Assembly (NCBI GenBank): GCA_016871195.1 | Contig: VFZN01000001.1 | Location: forward strand, 247,827-311,826 | DNA length: 64,000 bases | Direction of reading: 5' to 3' | Origin: Acidobacteriota bacterium | Lineage (GTDB): Bacteria; Acidobacteriota; Vicinamibacteria; Vicinamibacterales; UBA2999 | Shown here: positions 44,501-59,211 of the stretch, one piece after another | Numbering within the stretch: the first letter of the stretch is position 1 | How the letters are laid out: each line of letters starts with the position of its first letter | Notes under the pieces: generated by a model | The model's database searches: none | What the model was told of the DNA's origin: nothing | What the model saw: the letters and a program-made list of their open reading frames with translations, nothing else | Made by a program: the position numbers and the translations under genes

Positions 44501-45610
44501 ATGGACCTGGTCGTTCGCAAAGCCGATCTCGTTCGGGAGCTGCAGTTCTTCCAGCAGATCGTCGAACGTAAGAATACGATTCCGATTCTCGCCAACGTGC
44601 TGATCGAAGCCACGGGCGACGAGATGGTCCTTCTGGCTACCGACCTCGAGGTCACCCTGCGTAGCCAGACACAAGCGGCAGTGACCCGCCACGGTGCCGT
44701 CACACTGCCAGCCAAAAAACTCTATGAGATCGTTCGGGCCCTCCCCGACGGAGACGTGCGTCTTGAGGCGGACCGTAACCAGCAGAACGTCAAGGTGACT
44801 GGTGGGCAGTTCAGCTCGAAAATGCCTACCCTGCCACGTGAAGACTTTCCCACCGTTACCGAGCCTCCTGACACACCAGTTGTTACCCTGAACCGTTCTG
44901 CGCTCGCGCAGATGATTCAGAAGACGCAGTTCGCCATCACAGGCGAAGATACGCGCTACTACCTCAACGGCGCTCTGTTTGTGCTCAAGCCGACCCAGAT
45001 GACGCTCGTCGCGACTGATGGTCACCGACTTGCGCTGGTCACCGCTACCCGCGAAGGTCAGCCTACCGACGATGAGAAACCCATCCTGCCGCGGAAGGCA
45101 CTCGCCGAACTGGGTCGGTTGCTGGCGGACGGCGAGGGCGACATTGCCTTCCAGCGTGGCGAAAACCACCTGTTCTTTCAGGTCGGCAATCGCCTGCTGA
45201 TGTCCCGGATGATCGATGGTCAATTTCCGGCGTATGAAAAGGTCGTTCCGAAAGGGAACGACAAGCACCTCGAGTTCGAGCGCGATCGTCTGATCTCCGC
45301 TGTTCGTCGTGTGTCACTGCTCTCGAACGAGCGCTCGCGCGCCCTCAAGTTTGTCGTGCAGGCGGGCACGGTCGAGGTCACCTCGAGCAGCCCGGAGTTT
45401 GGCGAAGCCCACGAACCGCTCGCCGTCGACTACAGTGGTCCGGCGCTCACCACCTGTTTTAACGCGCAGTATGTGATTGACTTTCTGACGGCTGTCGAAT
45501 CAGACGTCGTCTCGCTTGATCTGAAGGACGAAGTCAGCCAGGCCCTACTGAAGCCGGTCGGTGTTGATGGTTACGACTACACCTACGTGATCATGCCCAT
45601 GCGGGTGTGA
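44501..45610 (+). CDS. dnaN: DNA polymerase III beta sliding clamp
   Basis: The 369-aa protein has three clamp repeats; it starts 'DLVVRKADLVRELQFFQQIV' and ends 'YDYTYVIMPMRV', the conserved clamp C-terminus. 'ERKNTIPILANVLIEATGD' and 'YLNGALFVLKPTQMTLVATD' are typical. The dimeric ring tethers polymerase III. It follows oriC and precedes gyrB directly; recF, often third in this series, is absent. Confidence 0.97.
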   Translation: MDLVVRKADLVRELQFFQQIVERKNTIPILANVLIEATGDEMVLLATDLEVTLRSQTQAAVTRHGAVTLPAKKLYEIVRALPDGDVRLEADRNQQNVKVTGGQFSSKMPTLPREDFPTVTEPPDTPVVTLNRSALAQMIQKTQFAITGEDTRYYLNGALFVLKPTQMTLVATDGHRLALVTATREGQPTDDEKPILPRKALAELGRLLADGEGDIAFQRGENHLFFQVGNRLLMSRMIDGQFPAYEKVVPKGNDKHLEFERDRLISAVRRVSLLSNERSRALKFVVQAGTVEVTSSSPEFGEAHEPLAVDYSGPALTTCFNAQYVIDFLTAVESDVVSLDLKDEVSQALLKPVGVDGYDYTYVIMPMRV

Positions 45611-45619
45611 CCCAACTGA

Positions 45620-48166
<2,547 letters not shown>

Positions 48167-48170
48167 TCTC

Positions 48171-50723
48171 ATGTCCACGACCGATTCACGACTACCCGTT
48201 ACCATCGAAGATGAGATGAAACGCTCGTACCTTGATTACGCGATGAGCGTAATTATTGGTCGAGCGCTGCCCGATGTTCGTGACGGCCTCAAGCCGGCTC
48301 ACCGGCGCGTGCTGTACGCCATGCGCCAGATGGGCCTGACGAGCAACCGTGCGTACCGCAAGTGCGCCAAGATCGTCGGCGAAGTCATCGGCAACTACCA
48401 CCCTCATGGTGATGCGCCCGCGTATGACACGCTCGTACGCCTCGCGCAGGATTTCAACATGCGGCAGACCCTGGTCGATGGTCAGGGCAACTTCGGCTCG
48501 GTCGACGGCGACCCGCCGGCCGCCTATCGTTACACCGAGGCCCGGCTCGAATCCCTGGCCGAGGTTCTCATGGAGGACCTCGACAAGGACACGGTGGATT
48601 TCGTCCCGAACTTCGACGAAACCACTGACGAACCGACGGTGTTCCCGGCCGCCTATCCCAACCTGCTGGTCAACGGATCGACCGGCATCGCCGTCGGCAT
48701 GGCCACGAATATCCCCCCGCATCACATGGGGGAAATCATCGACGGCGCGGTATGGCTGATCGAGCAGGTCTACATGGGTGGCGCCGACCATGCGATCCCC
48801 TCGCGCGAAGAAGTAACGCACGAGCTGCTGCAGCGCATCCCGGGCCCCGATTTTCCCACGGGCGGCCTCATCGTCGGTCGACGCGGCATTCGTGACGCCT
48901 ATCTGACCGGTCGCGGCAGCATCCAGATGCGCGCACGCGCCGAGGTGGAAACCTCGCGCAAGGGAGACCGCACGCAGATTGTCGTCACCGAGATTCCCTA
49001 TCAGGTCAACAAGAAAAACCTCCTCGAGCGCATCGCCGACCTAGTGCGGGACAAGACTCTCGACGGCATTTCCGATTTGCGCGACGAGTCAGACCGCGAT
49101 GGTATGCGTATCGTCATCGAGCTGAAGCAGGCGGCAGTGCCCGACGTGGTCCTGAACAACCTGTATAAGCAGACGCAGCTGCAGCAGACCTTCGGGATCA
49201 CCATGCTCGCCATTGTTGGCGGCCGTCCCCGTGTGCTGACGCTGGTCGAGATGCTTGAGCAGTTCGTCGAGTTCCGACGCGATGTGGTGCGCCGACGCAC
49301 AGAGTTCGAGCTACGGAAGGCCGAGGCGCGCGCCCACATTCTCGAGGGCCTACGCATCGCGCTCGATCATCTGGATGCGGTGATTGCCCTCATCAGAGGA
49401 TCGAAGAACCCGGCCGAAGCCAAGGTCGGCCTGATGACGCAGTTTGGCCTCAGCGATGTGCAGTCGCAGGCCATTCTCGATATGCAACTGCAGCGGCTCA
49501 CGGGTCTTGAGCGCCAGAAAATTATGGATGAGCTCGCCGAGCTTATGCGCACGATCGAGCGACTGCGCACCATCCTGGCCAACCAGTCGCTGCTCATGCG
49601 CATCGTCGTCGACGAGCTGCGCGCCGTGCAGACCAAGTACCTCGATGCCCGTCGCACCGACATCGTCCCTGACGAGGGTGACTTCCGCATCGAAGACCTC
49701 ATCAAGGACGAGGAAGTCGCCGTCACCGTGACGGCAGCTGGCTATATCAAGCGGACGCCTACCACGACGTATCGTGCCCAGAGCCGCGGGGGCAAGGGCC
49801 GTATTGGCATGCGTACGCGCGAGGAAGACGTCGTTCGGCACTTGTTCGTGGCCAGCACGCACTCATACCTGCTGGTGTTCACTGATCGGGGACGGCTGTA
49901 CTGGCTGAAGGTATACGAGATTCCCGATGTGGGGCCAGACGGCCGGGGCAAGTCGATCGCCAACCTCGTGCAGATGACGGCTGATGAGAAGCTGGCAGAC
50001 GTGATCACGATCCGGTCATTTGACGACGCCAGATATGTGGTGATGGGAACCCGCCTCGGCACCATCAAGAAGACCGAGCTTGACGCCTACAGCAATCCAC
50101 GGACGGGCGGCATCATCGCCATGGGCATTGAGACCGACGACCGTCTGATTGCCGCGCAGCTCTCTGACGGGATGAGCGATGTGTTCATCGGCACGAGGCA
50201 GGGCAAGGCCATTCGCTTCCATGAGGACGATGTCCGCGCCATGGGCCGAACGGCGTTCGGGGTACGTGGCATCCTCTTGCGCGACGGTGACGAGGTGGTG
50301 GCGATGCAGGTGGCCAAGCCCACCGGTACCCTGCTCACTGTCACAGCGCGCGGCTACGCCAAGCAGACAGCACTTCAACACTACCGCAAGACCGGTCGCG
50401 GCGGGCTCGGCATCAAGAACGTTGAAGTCACCGAGAAGAACGGTGAAGTGGTCAACATCGCTCAGGTGCACGCGGACACCGACCTATTGGCGATCACAGT
50501 GAAGGGCAAGATTCTTCGGACACCCGTGCAGTCGATTCGTGTCGTGGGTCGAGCGACTCAGGGCGTTCGCCTGATGGACCTCGAAGCCGATGACGCGGTC
50601 AGTTCGGTGGCGCTGGTACTCACCGACCCTACAGAGGTGCCTGTTGCCGACGGCGATACGGTGACCATCCAGACTGCCGACAGCGGCGAGACACCATCAG
50701 ACGAGGCGCCGTCCGAGAGCTGA
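48171..50723 (+). CDS. gyrA: DNA gyrase subunit A
   Basis: The 850-aa subunit has the winged-helix/tower cleavage domain with catalytic Tyr121 ('[12 protein letters not shown]') and six C-terminal beta-pinwheel blades, including the GyrA-box-like '[11 protein letters not shown]'. It ends in an acidic tail. ATG 48171 lies 4 bp after the gyrB stop. In the quinolone-determining region the sequence is [10 protein letters not shown]: the position equal to E. coli Ser83 is Ala82, while Asp87 is retained as Asp86. Confidence 0.97.
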   Translation: MSTTDSRLPVTIEDEMKRSYLDYAMSVIIGRALPDVRDGLKPAHRRVLYAMRQMGLTSNRAYRKCAKIVGEVIGNYHPHGDAPAYDTLVRLAQDFNMRQTLVDGQGNFGSVDGDPPAAYRYTEARLESLAEVLMEDLDKDTVDFVPNFDETTDEPTVFPAAYPNLLVNGSTGIAVGMATNIPPHHMGEIIDGAVWLIEQVYMGGADHAIPSREEVTHELLQRIPGPDFPTGGLIVGRRGIRDAYLTGRGSIQMRARAEVETSRKGDRTQIVVTEIPYQVNKKNLLERIADLVRDKTLDGISDLRDESDRDGMRIVIELKQAAVPDVVLNNLYKQTQLQQTFGITMLAIVGGRPRVLTLVEMLEQFVEFRRDVVRRRTEFELRKAEARAHILEGLRIALDHLDAVIALIRGSKNPAEAKVGLMTQFGLSDVQSQAILDMQLQRLTGLERQKIMDELAELMRTIERLRTILANQSLLMRIVVDELRAVQTKYLDARRTDIVPDEGDFRIEDLIKDEEVAVTVTAAGYIKRTPTTTYRAQSRGGKGRIGMRTREEDVVRHLFVASTHSYLLVFTDRGRLYWLKVYEIPDVGPDGRGKSIANLVQMTADEKLADVITIRSFDDARYVVMGTRLGTIKKTELDAYSNPRTGGIIAMGIETDDRLIAAQLSDGMSDVFIGTRQGKAIRFHEDDVRAMGRTAFGVRGILLRDGDEVVAMQVAKPTGTLLTVTARGYAKQTALQHYRKTGRGGLGIKNVEVTEKNGEVVNIAQVHADTDLLAITVKGKILRTPVQSIRVVGRATQGVRLMDLEADDAVSSVALVLTDPTEVPVADGDTVTIQTADSGETPSDEAPSES

Positions 50724-50762
50724 TACCGGGAACGGCAGGGGTCTCCCGCAGCGGCGTGGCCG

Positions 50763-53042
50763 TCAGGCCCGCTCGAGCTTTGCAAATCGCGCGCGCAGCG
50801 TCTTTGACCCGGCCAGCGTGAAGCGGACGACGACCTTGTGGTCGTCGCCAAGGTCTTCGACGCTGATCACCGTGCCCACGCCGAACTGGGCGTGCTTTAC
50901 GCGCATGCCCGTTCGAAGGCCGGTCGACTGGTCCTCCTCTTCGTACTTGAACGCTGAAGACTCGCCATCGCTGCGCGAGGCCCCGCGCTGTGGTGGTCTC
51001 GTGTACGGATTGACACGGTACTCCCAGCCCGCACTTCGACCGGTCCGCATCTGCCCACCGAAACTGCCCGACGACATCTCCTCTTCAATCAGTTCTGACG
51101 GGATCTCGTCAATGAACCGCGAGGGCTCGGTGTTCTGATACTCGCCGAACACCCGACGGCGAGCAGCGCTCGTCAAGACCAGCCGCCGTCGCGCTCGTGT
51201 GATGCCAACATAACAGAGGCGGCGCTCCTCCTCGAGCTCGGCATCATCATCCCGCGAGCGTGAGTGCGGAAACAGGCCGTCCTCCATGCCGGACATGACG
51301 ACCACCGGAAATTCTAGACCCTTGGCCGAATGCAGGGTCATCATGAGCACGCGGGCATCGCGGCCACCCTGCTCCTTGTCCACATCAGACAGCAGGGCCA
51401 ACCGGTCGACAAACCCGCCGAGCGACGGTTCGGCGTCGCGGGCCTCGTATTCGCGTGCGGCTGACACTAGTTCCATCAGGTTGGCGATGCGGGTTTCAGC
51501 CTCTTCAGAGCGTTCCTCGCGCAGGTCCCGGAGGTAACCGGACTGGTCGAGAATCTTGCCGAGTGTCGTGGCAACGGTCTCGTCGCGAGCCGTATTGGCG
51601 AGCGCGACGATGAGATCGCGAAAGGCCGCGAGTGATGCGACCTGTCGTGACGTCAGCAGGCGCTGGTCGACGGCCGCCAGCAGCCTGGACCATAGCGAAT
51701 TGGACACGACGACCGGCTGAAGCCCGGCAAAGAGCGGCGGCAGCTCTGAGGCCGACTGGGTGGTATCGACCTTCTCGAGAGCGTCCATGACGCCCTTGCC
51801 GATGCCCCGGGTCGGGGTATTGATAACGCGGCGCAGGGCCACGTCGTCATAAGGATTCAACAGCAGCTTGAGGTAGCCGAGGGCGTCCTTGATTTCCTTG
51901 CGCTCGTAGAAACCGACCCCCCCGACAATGAGATAGGGGATGTTTGCGGCACGCATCGCATCTTCGACCGCCCGTGACTGCGAGTTGGTGCGATACAGCA
52001 CCGCCATTGTGGCGTCGATATCGTCCTGCATCGCCTGCCGGGCGACGCGCACGATGAACTCCGATTCCTCAAGTTCATCGGCCGCTCTGAAGAACGCGAT
52101 TTTCGCGCCGCCCTGACGGTCGGTCCAGAGCATCTTCTCACGGCGGTTACGATTGTTGGCGATCACCGCCGAAGCTGCGTCGAGAATGACCTGGGTTGAG
52201 CGATAGTTTCTCTCGAGGCGTACGACGGTGGTCTCGGGAAAATCGGTCTCGAAATCCATGATGTTGGCGATGTCGGCACCACGCCACTTATAGATGGACT
52301 GATCGGGGTCGCCGACCACACACAGATTCCTGTGGGCACTGGCCAGCTGCCTGACCAGCATGTATTGAGGACGATTGGTGTCCTGATATTCGTCGACCAT
52401 CACAAACCGGAACCGCCGCGCGTAGCGGACCCGCACGTCGGGCATGCGGTCAAACAGCTCGACGGTCTTCAGCAGCAGGTCATCGAAGTCAACGGCGGAT
52501 GCGTCACGCAGGCTTTTCTGATAGCCCGCATACAGCTTGCCGATTTCACGGTCGCGCGGATTCCACGTGGTGTCGAAGGTCTCGGGGCCCTCCATGCGAT
52601 TCTTGGCGTGGCTGATGCGCCCCAGCACCATCCGAGGCTGGAAGACGCTGTCATCGAGTCCCATGTCCTTGACGAGCTGCTTAATGACCGACTGCTGGTC
52701 GGCAGCGTCGTAGATGGTGAAGTCCCGCGAGAGGCCGATGTGTGCGGCCTCGCGCCGAAGCAGGCGGGCACACATCGCGTGGAATGTGGCGATCCACATG
52801 GCGCGGCAGCCGGTGTCAAGGAGGGCCTCGACGCGCTCGCGCATTTCGCCGGCGGCCTTATTGGTGAAAGTGACAGCCAGCAGTTCGTCCTGGCGGGCAT
52901 GGCCCTCTGAGATCAGATAGGCGATGCGATGCGCAATGACACGGGTCTTACCGGACCCGGCGCCCGCCAGGATGAGCAGTGGGCCCTCGATGTGTTGAAC
53001 TGCGGCCTGCTGCTCGTCATTGAGCGATGACAGAAGATCCAA
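50763..53042 (-). CDS. pcrA: ATP-dependent DNA helicase PcrA/UvrD
   Basis: The 759-aa SF1A helicase has the Q motif 'LNDEQQAAVQHIEGPLLILA', Walker A 'GAGSGKTRVIAHRI', motif Ia 'TFTNKAAGEMRER', motif II 'VDEYQDTNRPQ', motif III 'VVGDPDQSIYKWRGA', motif IV 'LERNYRS', motif V 'LMTLHSAKGLEFPVV' and motif VI 'EERRLCYVGITRARRRL'. A C-terminal Tudor-like domain ('GMRVKHAQFGVGTVISVEDL') is the RNA-polymerase contact of PcrA. The start is TTG 53042, 5 nt after the glmS stop, so translation may depend on coupling. Confidence 0.95.
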   Translation of the reverse strand: MDLLSSLNDEQQAAVQHIEGPLLILAGAGSGKTRVIAHRIAYLISEGHARQDELLAVTFTNKAAGEMRERVEALLDTGCRAMWIATFHAMCARLLRREAAHIGLSRDFTIYDAADQQSVIKQLVKDMGLDDSVFQPRMVLGRISHAKNRMEGPETFDTTWNPRDREIGKLYAGYQKSLRDASAVDFDDLLLKTVELFDRMPDVRVRYARRFRFVMVDEYQDTNRPQYMLVRQLASAHRNLCVVGDPDQSIYKWRGADIANIMDFETDFPETTVVRLERNYRSTQVILDAASAVIANNRNRREKMLWTDRQGGAKIAFFRAADELEESEFIVRVARQAMQDDIDATMAVLYRTNSQSRAVEDAMRAANIPYLIVGGVGFYERKEIKDALGYLKLLLNPYDDVALRRVINTPTRGIGKGVMDALEKVDTTQSASELPPLFAGLQPVVVSNSLWSRLLAAVDQRLLTSRQVASLAAFRDLIVALANTARDETVATTLGKILDQSGYLRDLREERSEEAETRIANLMELVSAAREYEARDAEPSLGGFVDRLALLSDVDKEQGGRDARVLMMTLHSAKGLEFPVVVMSGMEDGLFPHSRSRDDDAELEEERRLCYVGITRARRRLVLTSAARRRVFGEYQNTEPSRFIDEIPSELIEEEMSSGSFGGQMRTGRSAGWEYRVNPYTRPPQRGASRSDGESSAFKYEEEDQSTGLRTGMRVKHAQFGVGTVISVEDLGDDHKVVVRFTLAGSKTLRARFAKLERA

Positions 53043-53047
53043 GCCCG

Positions 53048-54892
<1,845 letters not shown>

Positions 54893-54907
54893 GGTGTGGT
54901 CGAGACC

Positions 54908-56317
54908 TTAGTCGTGTGAGGACGCCTGCTGCCTGGCGCGGCGTCTGGCTGCCCAGCCATCCTTGTTCTGCTGGCGCGTACGTCCAACAGCCAGGGCATC
55001 TGCGGGTACCGGCAGCGTCACAGTCGACCCGGCAGCCACATAGGCATTGTCTCCGATGGTAACCGGAGCCACCAGCGTCGAGTTGCTGCCGACAAAGGCT
55101 CCGGTGCCGATAACGGTCTGGTGCTTGTGCGCCCCGTCATAGTTGCAGGTGATGGTGCCGGCGCCGATGTTGGCCTTGTCGCCAACCGTGGCATCGCCGA
55201 CATATGAGAGATGGTTGATCTTGGCCCCGTCGCCGAGTGACGCTTTCTTGAGTTCAACGAAGTTCCCCACCTTAGACTTGTTGCCGAGCCGCGAGCCGGG
55301 GCGCAGGTGCGCGAAGGGCCCCACCTGCGCCTGATGGCCGATGTGCGTGTCTGTGATGAGGCAGTGGTCAAGGACCGTGACGCCGTCACCCAGTGACGCA
55401 TTGACCAGCCGAGAGCCGGGGTAGATCGTACACTCGCGGCCGACTGAGGTGTGACCCTGTAGCATGACGCCTGGATACAGGATGCTGTCGGCGCCTACGG
55501 AGACGCCGACATCGATGCAGGTGGTGGCCGGATTGATGAGCGTGACGCCGGAGGCCATCAGGTCGTCGGCGTTGCGACTGTAGAGCAGACGGGCGACCTC
55601 GGCGAGTTCTGCCCGGCTGTTGACGCCACGGACTTCGGCGGCATGAGGGATGGTCCAGGTGGCGACGGTGCGGCGCTGCTGCCGGTAGATGGCAATGAGG
55701 TCGGGCAGGTAATACTCGTTCTGGGCGTTGGTGGCGCCAATGCCGCGCAGGGCCTCGAAGAGCGGCGCAAGGTCGAAGGCATAGATCCCGGCGTTGACTT
55801 CCTTGATGTCGCGTTCGGTCTGGGATGCGTCACGTTCCTCGACGATGCGTGAGATGTCGCCACCCTCGGCACGGATGATGCGTCCGTAGCCTGTGGGCCG
55901 TTCGAGCATGGCGGTCATGACGGTGGCTGCCGCACCGGTGGCATCGTGCGTGGCGACCAGCGCGCTGAGGGTGGCTGGCGTCAGCAGCGGCACGTCGCCT
56001 GACAGCAGCACCAGCGTCCCGAACCGCCCCGCCAGTGCCGCCTCGGCCTGCAGCAGGGCATGCCCGGTGCCGAGTTGGGGTTCCTGGAGGACCGTGGTGA
56101 CATCGGGCAGGTCGGCGAGGTGCGCGGTGACCTGGGCGTGTTCGTGTCCAACAATGACGGTGGTGGAGGTGGGCGACAGGGCATCGGCCGTCCGCAGCAC
56201 ATGGCGCAGAAGAGAGAGGCCTGCGGCTTCGTGCAGCACCTTGGGTCTGGCCGACTTCATGCGGGTGCCCTTGCCAGCTGCGAGCACAACGATATGGACG
56301 GGAGAGGGGGTCGGCAT
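54908..56317 (-). CDS. glmU: Bifunctional GlmU (GlcNAc-1-P uridyltransferase / GlcN-1-P acetyltransferase)
   Basis: The 469-aa protein has an N-terminal nucleotidyltransferase ('VVLAAGKGTRMKSARPKVLH', 'EPQLGTGHALLQAE', 'LLSGDVPLLTP') and a C-terminal left-handed beta-helix acetyltransferase of hexapeptide repeats ('GDKANIGAGTITCNYDGAHK', 'AFVGSNSTLVAPVTIGDNAY'). It completes UDP-GlcNAc synthesis beside glmS. ATG 56317 is used, 1 bp after the rsmI stop; the Shine-Dalgarno is weak. Confidence 0.96.
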   Translation of the reverse strand: MPTPSPVHIVVLAAGKGTRMKSARPKVLHEAAGLSLLRHVLRTADALSPTSTTVIVGHEHAQVTAHLADLPDVTTVLQEPQLGTGHALLQAEAALAGRFGTLVLLSGDVPLLTPATLSALVATHDATGAAATVMTAMLERPTGYGRIIRAEGGDISRIVEERDASQTERDIKEVNAGIYAFDLAPLFEALRGIGATNAQNEYYLPDLIAIYRQQRRTVATWTIPHAAEVRGVNSRAELAEVARLLYSRNADDLMASGVTLINPATTCIDVGVSVGADSILYPGVMLQGHTSVGRECTIYPGSRLVNASLGDGVTVLDHCLITDTHIGHQAQVGPFAHLRPGSRLGNKSKVGNFVELKKASLGDGAKINHLSYVGDATVGDKANIGAGTITCNYDGAHKHQTVIGTGAFVGSNSTLVAPVTIGDNAYVAAGSTVTLPVPADALAVGRTRQQNKDGWAARRRARQQASSHD

Positions 56318-56318
56318 G

Positions 56319-57152
56319 TCAGGTGTCTTTCGAGAGGTTATAGACAAATTTTGTCGAAAGACCGAATTTATCGGCCACTATTCTGGCAGCTTCGCGTGGT
56401 GAATGTGCGCCTGCGGTTGCGGCCTCGGCCACCATGGCCCTGAGTGCATCTTGTGAGGGGAGGGCGACCGGCAGCGCCGCTTCAGGACGCGCGGGAATGA
56501 CCAGGGTGAACTCGCCCTGGGGCGTCGAGATCCTCTCGACTAACTCGTTTGGCGTCCCTTCCAGCGTCTCTTCATGCAGTTTGGTCAGCTCGCGGAATAC
56601 AATAATAGGGTAATCAACCAATAATTGAAGCTCTTGTAGGGTCGTCCTGACCCGATGCGGGGCTTCGAAGCAGACGACGGCACCGTGGTCGAGCGCCAGG
56701 CTCAACCACTGGAACCACTTTTTTCGGTCTTTTCCCTTAACTGGAGGGAACCCAAGGAAGGAAAATCCTGGACGGTCGAGTCCGGCGGCTGAGATGACGG
56801 CGGCCACCGCACTGGGACCGGGGATGGCTTCGACGCGGATGCCGGCCGCACGAGCCATCTGCACCAGTTCGGCACCGGGGTCTGAAATCCCTGGAGTCCC
56901 GGCATCGGACACCAATGCAATCGACTGACCCGAGAGCAGTTGCTCGACCAACCGGGGCGCCCGGGAGCCCTCGTTGTGGGCATGGCACGACACGAGTGGC
57001 GTGGAGATGCCGAAGTGCCTGAGCAGGTTACCGCTGCGCCGGGTATCTTCAGCGGCGACCAGGGTGACCTCGCCCAGCACCCGCAGCGCGCGCGTGGAAA
57101 TGTCGTCGAGATGCCCGATGGGCGTTGCGACGACAAAGAGCGTACCTGCCAC
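56319..57152 (-). CDS. rsmI: 16S rRNA 2'-O-ribose C1402 methyltransferase RsmI
   Basis: The tetrapyrrole-methylase-fold enzyme shows 'GTLFVVATPIGHLDDISTRA', 'VAAEDTRRSGNLLRHFGI', 'LVSDAGTPGISDPGAELVQ' and 'CFEAPHRVRTTLQEL'. GTG 57152 is chosen because the family begins at this strand; the frame is open to 57218 but overlaps the divergent gene's leader. It heads an rsmI-glmU-glmS-pcrA run. Confidence 0.9.
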   Translation of the reverse strand: MAGTLFVVATPIGHLDDISTRALRVLGEVTLVAAEDTRRSGNLLRHFGISTPLVSCHAHNEGSRAPRLVEQLLSGQSIALVSDAGTPGISDPGAELVQMARAAGIRVEAIPGPSAVAAVISAAGLDRPGFSFLGFPPVKGKDRKKWFQWLSLALDHGAVVCFEAPHRVRTTLQELQLLVDYPIIVFRELTKLHEETLEGTPNELVERISTPQGEFTLVIPARPEAALPVALPSQDALRAMVAEAATAGAHSPREAARIVADKFGLSTKFVYNLSKDT

Positions 57153-57220
57153 GAAATTATTGTAACCTTGGGAGATGTCCGCGGTGAGACGCTGTGGACC
57201 GAGTCTGCTGTCTTCCACTC

Positions 57221-58879
57221 ATGCATGCTGCGGAACCGCTGAGCCACTTCGTCGACGCCTATCTGACCTATCTCTACGAGGCGTGCCCGACACAGGCGAC
57301 TTTTGACGGAGTTCATCTCCACGACGATCTGCTGGAAGACTACCGGAGGGCCGCCATCGACCGGCACCTGGGTGCGCTTGCGGGATTTGCGCGCCGGCTG
57401 GATGCCATTCCTGTGGAGGGCCTCACCCCTGGTGAGCAGGCCGACCGGGCGCTGGTTGGCGCGAACATCCGGTCGCGCCAGTTCAACCTCGAGGTGACCC
57501 GGGCGTGGGAGAAGAACCCGCACGTCTATGCCGACCTGCTCGCCTCGTCACTGGCCGCACAGGCCCTCTTCACCTATGCGGCCGAGGAAGACCGGGCGCG
57601 CCGGGTTCTGTCGAAGCTGCGGCAGGTACCCCGCCTGATTCTGGCTGCCCGGGAGAACGTCAAAGAACCGCCGTCGATCTTCGTGAAGATTGGGCTGGAA
57701 AGCTGGCGGGGCGTGCGGACGTTTATCGACGCCGATATTCCTCGGGCGTTCTCGCACGTCGACGACCTGCATCTGCTGGCCGACCTGGCGGACGCCTCGA
57801 CTGAGGCCGTGCAGGCGATCGACGACTACCTGGCGTATCTCGAGAACGACCTGCGCCCCCGGGCCAAGGGGTCATTCCGGCTGGGTCGCGATGTGTTCGA
57901 GCAGAAGCTGCGGCTCGACGAAGGCATTCAGCTATCGTCTGACCGGCTGCTGACCATTGCCCTGCGTGAACTCTCGCGGGTGCAGGAGGAATTCCGGCAG
58001 ACCGCCGCGCGCATCGGACCGGGAGACCCGCTGGAAATTTGGGCTCAGATCCGGCAGCAGCATCCGTCAGCGGGTGCATTGATTCCCACCGCCCACGATC
58101 AGGTGGCGCAGCTCAGGGCCTTCCTTGCGAAGGGTTCGGTCGTCGAACTTCCCGAGGTCGACGATGTGCTCGTGGCACCGACTCCGGACTTCCTGCGGTG
58201 GTCCTTTGCCAGTATGTGGACCCCGGGGCCGTTTGAAACGCGTCTCTCCCGTGCCGTCTACTGCCTGACCGACGTGGAGCCAGGGTGGTCGGCCGAGCGC
58301 AAGGACGAGCATCTGCGCGACTACAACAGTCCGACGCTGTGGAACATCTCGATGCACGAGGTCTATCCGGGGCACTACCTGCACTTTCAGCACCTGCGGC
58401 GGGTCGCCTCCAAGGTGCGCCGCTCGACACTACTGGCGCCACTGTCGTATGTCGAGGGCTGGGCGCACTACTGCGAAGAGATGATGCTTGAGGCCGGCTT
58501 CGGGCGTGGCGACCACGCGATGAAGCTTGGCCAACTGGGCGAGGCCCTGGTGCGGCTGGCGCGCTTTGTGGTGTGCATCAGGCTGCATACCGATGACTGG
58601 TCGGTCGAGCAGGGTGTGCGCTTCTTCCGCGAAGAGGCGTATTTGGAAGAAGCGGCGGCCCGTCGGGAATCAGAGCGGGGCACGTTTGACCCGACCTATC
58701 TGGTCTATTCGGCTGGCAAGCTGATGCTGCAGAAGCTGCGTCGTGACTGGATGGATGAACAGTCAGGCAAGCCCACGCTGCGCGCCTTCCATGACACATT
58801 CCTGTCGCAGGGGGCTGCGACGTTTCCACAGCTGCGCCGGTTGATGCTGGCGCACGCCGACGGCGAGGCCCTGGAGTAA
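57221..58879 (+). CDS. DUF885-family protein (HEXXPGH metallopeptidase-like)
   Basis: The 552-aa protein is all-helical with the DUF885 hallmarks: 'MHEVYPGHYLHFQHLRRVAS' (zinc-binding HEVYPGH), 'SYVEGWAHYCEEMMLEAGF' (downstream Glu/His ligands) and 'PTYLVYSAGKLMLQKLRRDW' (the Y-x-x-G-K region). Members resemble M32/gluzincin peptidases and are often secreted, but no signal peptide is seen here, so it should be cytoplasmic. ATG 57221 is the natural start. It is 6 bp upstream of the FmdB gene. Confidence 0.83.
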   Translation: MHAAEPLSHFVDAYLTYLYEACPTQATFDGVHLHDDLLEDYRRAAIDRHLGALAGFARRLDAIPVEGLTPGEQADRALVGANIRSRQFNLEVTRAWEKNPHVYADLLASSLAAQALFTYAAEEDRARRVLSKLRQVPRLILAARENVKEPPSIFVKIGLESWRGVRTFIDADIPRAFSHVDDLHLLADLADASTEAVQAIDDYLAYLENDLRPRAKGSFRLGRDVFEQKLRLDEGIQLSSDRLLTIALRELSRVQEEFRQTAARIGPGDPLEIWAQIRQQHPSAGALIPTAHDQVAQLRAFLAKGSVVELPEVDDVLVAPTPDFLRWSFASMWTPGPFETRLSRAVYCLTDVEPGWSAERKDEHLRDYNSPTLWNISMHEVYPGHYLHFQHLRRVASKVRRSTLLAPLSYVEGWAHYCEEMMLEAGFGRGDHAMKLGQLGEALVRLARFVVCIRLHTDDWSVEQGVRFFREEAYLEEAAARRESERGTFDPTYLVYSAGKLMLQKLRRDWMDEQSGKPTLRAFHDTFLSQGAATFPQLRRLMLAHADGEALE

Positions 58880-58885
58880 ACCGAG

Positions 58886-59200
58886 ATGCCTCTCTACGAA
58901 TATCAGTGCGAGGCGTGTGGACACCGCTTCGAGGTGATTCAGAAGTTCTCGGATGCCCCGTTGACGCAGTGCCCCACCTGCGCGGGCCCGGTGGCCAAGT
59001 TGCTGTCGTCACCGGCGATTCAGTTCAAGGGTTCGGGCTGGTACATCACCGACTATGCCCGCTCGGGGTCATCGGGCGGCAACGTCTCGCCTGGCAAGAA
59101 TGAGTCGGGTGGTTCATCGGCCTCGTCCGCAGCCGCTACCGAAGGCAGCCCTGCTCCGTCGGCACCAGCCCCGGCCAAGACGGACACCCCGTCGACGTAG
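58886..59200 (+). CDS. FmdB-family zinc-ribbon protein
   Basis: The 104-aa protein starts 'MPLYEYQCEACGHRFEVIQK' and has a second CPTC pair ('QCPTCAGPVAKLLSSPAI'), forming a zinc ribbon as in FmdB regulatory proteins. 'FKGSGWYITDYA' is also conserved. The last ~45 residues are a Ser/Ala/Gly/Pro-rich low-complexity tail. Its function is not established. It is co-directional with the DUF885 gene and convergent with galU (11 bp). Confidence 0.88.
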   Translation: MPLYEYQCEACGHRFEVIQKFSDAPLTQCPTCAGPVAKLLSSPAIQFKGSGWYITDYARSGSSGGNVSPGKNESGGSSASSAAATEGSPAPSAPAPAKTDTPST

Positions 59201-59211
59201 GCGCGGCGCTG

